Source: Arctopsyche grandis (lineage: Eukaryota; Arthropoda; Insecta; Trichoptera; Hydropsychidae). From it: DNA of 64,000 bases. The stretch lies in NCBI RefSeq assembly GCF_051622035.1, contig NC_135357.1, positions 21,256,256-21,320,255 on the forward strand. The letters run 5' to 3'. A program made the position numbers and the translations under genes. Below, in pieces: positions 61,521 through 64,000 of the stretch (the stretch's first letter is position 1; every line of letters begins with the position of its first letter). The notes below the pieces were generated by a model. It had not been told where the DNA came from, did not search any database, and was given only the letters and a program-made list of their open reading frames with translations.

Positions 61521-61834
61521 AATCGATTCTGAGTTCGAATCAGTCAAAATCTCGAGTTCGAATTTTCGCATGATCACAAAACTTCATCTATTGTTACTAC
61601 GTACATAGATAAAGTAAAAAGAGTATGGCTGCTTTAGTAGCTATTTAACAGAACGACAACTTATATTTAATAGTAGTATTCGATTTTTTTAATAAATATA
61701 TTTTTGGTTCAAACTTTGTTCTCCCATGGATTCTAAATAAAATAAACATATATAATGTTAAGTGAATTTATACTCTTTCATTTTACATCATTTTCATTCA
61801 TGTCTGCGACCGGGTCGGATTGCGCCCAATGACC

Positions 61835-62919
61835 TTTCTTACGATATACACAAACAACTAATACCTGCTTTAACAGCCCAAGGATCGGTTAACTTTTTTT
61901 ATTAGGCTCGAAATGTAAGTTTCAACATTTGCGTGGGCCCTTTTGCCGGGCCCATTTCCAACCTCAAGATTATGCATATACCAATACCTATGTAACAACT
62001 ACATACTGAAATAAAAATGGGAATAAACAAATTTCCGTGAATAATATAAACTGAATTGCTTAAAACAATTTTGATAGGACGATTCATCATCAACCAGCGA
62101 TTTAAATTTACTTCATACTTTCAAAATAACATTTGATTATGCTTCGACGATATAGTAAGATTTAAATACACAATTTTAAACAGTTTCCGAATATAAAATC
62201 TATTCCTAATCTAGACACATCCATGTATATAGAAATATAGGATAGGGGCCCCCTCCCCAAAATCCCGATTTTCGATTAACATTAATTGAAAATATTATGC
62301 ATTTTTTTCAGGGACGTAATTTGGGGAGGAGGCATAGGGGGCACTATTAAGGAATAGTGTGAATATTATGAATTCAATGATTAATGAGATACTAGGGATC
62401 TATGTTTATTTCTTATGTATGTTACTTTTGGGTAACTAATAAAATAATCGCTGCTATGTGCTTTGAAAAAAAAAAGATTTTATTATTTCGAAACAAGTAT
62501 ATTTTGGTTTTTAAGTGGTATGCCTTGGGTAAAATTCTTAGAAATTGTTCATCCTATAGAGCGAATCGTGAGAAAGGTCCCCTTTACTTTATTTTGTCTC
62601 AAAAACAATGTGTAACGTTTATTTTTCCGAAAGTTCGTATATTAACGTGATCAGTGATCGATTCTGAGTTCAAATTTTCGCATGATCACAAAACTTTATC
62701 TATTGTTATTACGTACATATACATAGATAAAGAGAAAAGATATTCGGTAGAAATTAAGATAGTTTTTTAGTGACTCAGTTAGATAGTCGATTTTCGTTGA
62801 TCATGTGAAGATTTTTGGAAAAAAATTTGAAAATGTTTCATTTATTTTTTTACCCTTGATTTTTAGAGTGAAGCGGTGCCTCTATCCTCCCAAAAGTGAC
62901 TTGATTGACTCCACCGACT
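61835..62919. mobile_element. hAT-like family C, copy 2, right fragment
   Basis: Continues the element at 48515 from TTTCTTACGATATACACAAA. 62643-62783 is a foreign segment (AACGTGATCAGTGATCGATTC) that copies the right margin of the 13.3-kb insertion (61509-61625). After it the element resumes (GTGAAGATTTTTGGAAAAAA). The final terminal repeat is decayed; the end given is approximate. Confidence 0.7.
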
Positions 62920-63014
62920 GACCGACCAACATTTATCCAATCTAATAAATGTGCCTCTCTGCCGTTGCATGGTTCCGATTGAATTCCATTTCAATCTGAA
63001 CCATGGAATTTCAA

Positions 63015-63076
63015 TCTAACTGGAAACTAGTTAACCACCTGCGACATAGCAGGTGGTTAACTAGTTTCCAGTTAGA
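63015..63076. repeat. Perfect 28-bp inverted repeat with 6-nt loop
   Basis: Arm from TCTAACTGGAAACTAG to ACCACCTGC, loop GACATA, then the exact complement. It could form a cruciform; it is probably the core of a small foldback element, since parts of the arm recur at 63078-63100. Confidence 0.85.
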
Positions 63077-63384
63077 CTCGACTAGTTTCCATTTAGATTT
63101 TTTTTCAGTTTGTTGACATCTGCCTTCAACAAAGAGTTTAAGGGAATAGTGGCTTGTAATCGACATCTCTCAGTTGTAGTCGATCTCCGCTCCTCTTCTG
63201 ACGACGATGCTTTCCCGTGGATCTTCGTCCCCAACAGCCGCTAATTCTTGGCGGCGTAAGTGGACCGGTGAACTGCACTCGTCCCGGTCGACCTTTGGAT
63301 GACTCTGCATCTGCCGGATCCTGCCCTTCGTCGACAGTGTCTCCAGTTGTCCAACGGAAACGGAATCGGAACAGAAACAAGGAT

Positions 63385-63705
63385 CGGTATCCAATGAAGC
63401 CAATATGGACATATGGCATACAACTGTGGAGATGCAGTAAGCCATCCAATATCGAAAAAATGCAAAAATGCAAAAACAAAAACCAGTTTTTGAGGATTAT
63501 CACCGATGCGTATCGCTTCGTCACAAATGAAGAGATCCACAAGGACCTTAAAATCAAAAAAGTAAAAGAAGTCATCCGAGAATGCGCCGGGAGGCACGAG
63601 TTGAGACTGCACCGTCACCCTAACATAGAAGCGTTGCAGCTATTGGACACAACTCACCAGCAGAGGCGTTTAAAGCGAAAAAAGCCTCACGAATTGGTGT
63701 TCTGA
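63385..63705 (+). pseudogene. Jockey-clade non-LTR retrotransposon, C-terminal coding end
   Basis: The frame from about 63385 to the stop at 63703-63705 contains MKPIWTYGIQLW, LRIITDAYRFVTNEEIHKDL and RLHRHPNIEALQLLD, then RRLKRKKPHELVF, the conserved C-terminal end of Jockey-type reverse transcriptase proteins. The upstream part (63217-63384) is open but unlike reverse transcriptase, so the element is deleted or fused there. A 3' tail with AATAAA-rich sequence follows near 63835-63890. Confidence 0.82.
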
Positions 63706-64000
63706 ATGTGAGAGATTCAGTAGCCCAATTCACAATTTTGGGGACGGAGTGATGATTCCGTAGTGCCCGTACATGATCTGAAGAGCAAAGATATCACTGG
63801 TGATGATTTATCGGGAATCGATAAGATGGCACCAATAAAAAATAAAAATAAATCTTTACCAAGTATTCTTAAATAAATAAAGAAATTAAATTGAATTGGC
63901 TTTAGACGATTAGTTCATTGAAAATTAAAATCATTGTAGGAATGCAGAAGCCTCCTGTTTTCATTTTATCAATCATTTTAACCACATAACTTTTTCTACT
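63706..64000. other. 3' tail of the Jockey fragment and right edge
   Basis: 63706-63890 is probably the retrotransposon 3' UTR ending in an A-rich tract. Nothing is recognised beyond it. Confidence 0.5.

Larger units (their letters stand above)
48516..61834. mobile_element. 13.3-kb insertion carrying the satellite array
   Basis: Its borders are exact by comparison with the uninterrupted element at 9103-10683. It begins GGTCAATGTGCAAAT and ends ATTGCGCCCAATGACC, an imperfect inverted pair (GGTCAATG / GGTCATTG). The empty site is AAA/TTT with no duplicated bases. The left 260 bp (CpG-containing, GAGAGAGAGGGAGCG) and right 330 bp are unique; between them lie diverged and then homogeneous satellite units. 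There is no open frame of note, so if this is a transposon it is non-autonomous and of unknown class. Confidence 0.7.

Noticed and set aside
63138-63618. Minus-strand frames across the Jockey fragment
   Set aside because: The plus-strand frame carries the recognisable retrotransposon C terminus; the others are antisense by-products.

Overview
The window looks like insect nuclear DNA: strongly AT-rich, with spliced genes carrying GT-AG introns and a heavy load of DNA transposons, Helitrons, non-LTR retrotransposon fragments and satellite DNA. The order cannot be fixed from sequence alone. I recognise three intact conserved genes, all on the minus strand. They are Integrator subunit 8 (IntS8, 11 coding exons, 12651-21293), GTP-dependent phosphoenolpyruvate carboxykinase (Pepck, 13 coding exons, 23020-40267) and a DENND6-type DENN protein (single exon, 44743-46452). 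The exon chains of IntS8 and Pepck were assembled by hand. They keep phase at every junction and sum to 3243 nt (1080 aa) and 1956 nt (651 aa).

Layout. 1-12.6 kb is intergenic: one possible first exon at the left edge, then foldback elements, Helitrons (including a head-to-tail triplet) and hAT-type elements, many with exact 8-bp target duplications. 12.6-21.3 kb is IntS8. One of its introns holds a Helitron-like element with two internal tandem repeats, one of them extremely GC-rich. Another holds a dead hAT transposon and a foldback element flanked by a perfect 87-bp duplication. 23.0-40.3 kb is Pepck. Twelve exons lie within 3 kb, but the start codon of the full-length form is 14.3 kb upstream, beyond an intron packed with transposons. 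These include a Harbinger inside a Helitron inside a Helitron, a cluster of four small inverted-repeat elements, and a broken Tc1/mariner transposase that itself has an intron. 40.3-44.7 kb is intergenic, with a SINE-like segment, an internally deleted RTE-type retrotransposon and long (AT)n tracts. DENND6 follows.

46.5-64 kb has no host gene. A 13.3-kb insertion (48516-61834) splits a hAT-like element in two and carries about 39 tandem copies of a 308-bp satellite. The satellite shows higher-order duplications and keeps ACTTCCGGT twice per unit. The right end holds the C-terminal coding part of a Jockey-clade retrotransposon.

The three genes do not form a pathway: IntS8 acts in nuclear RNA processing and transcription attenuation, Pepck in gluconeogenesis or cataplerosis, DENND6 in endosomal Rab exchange. 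The most biologically suggestive points are a probable two-promoter arrangement of Pepck that could make mitochondrial and cytosolic forms, and the satellite array with its conserved ETS-like motif.
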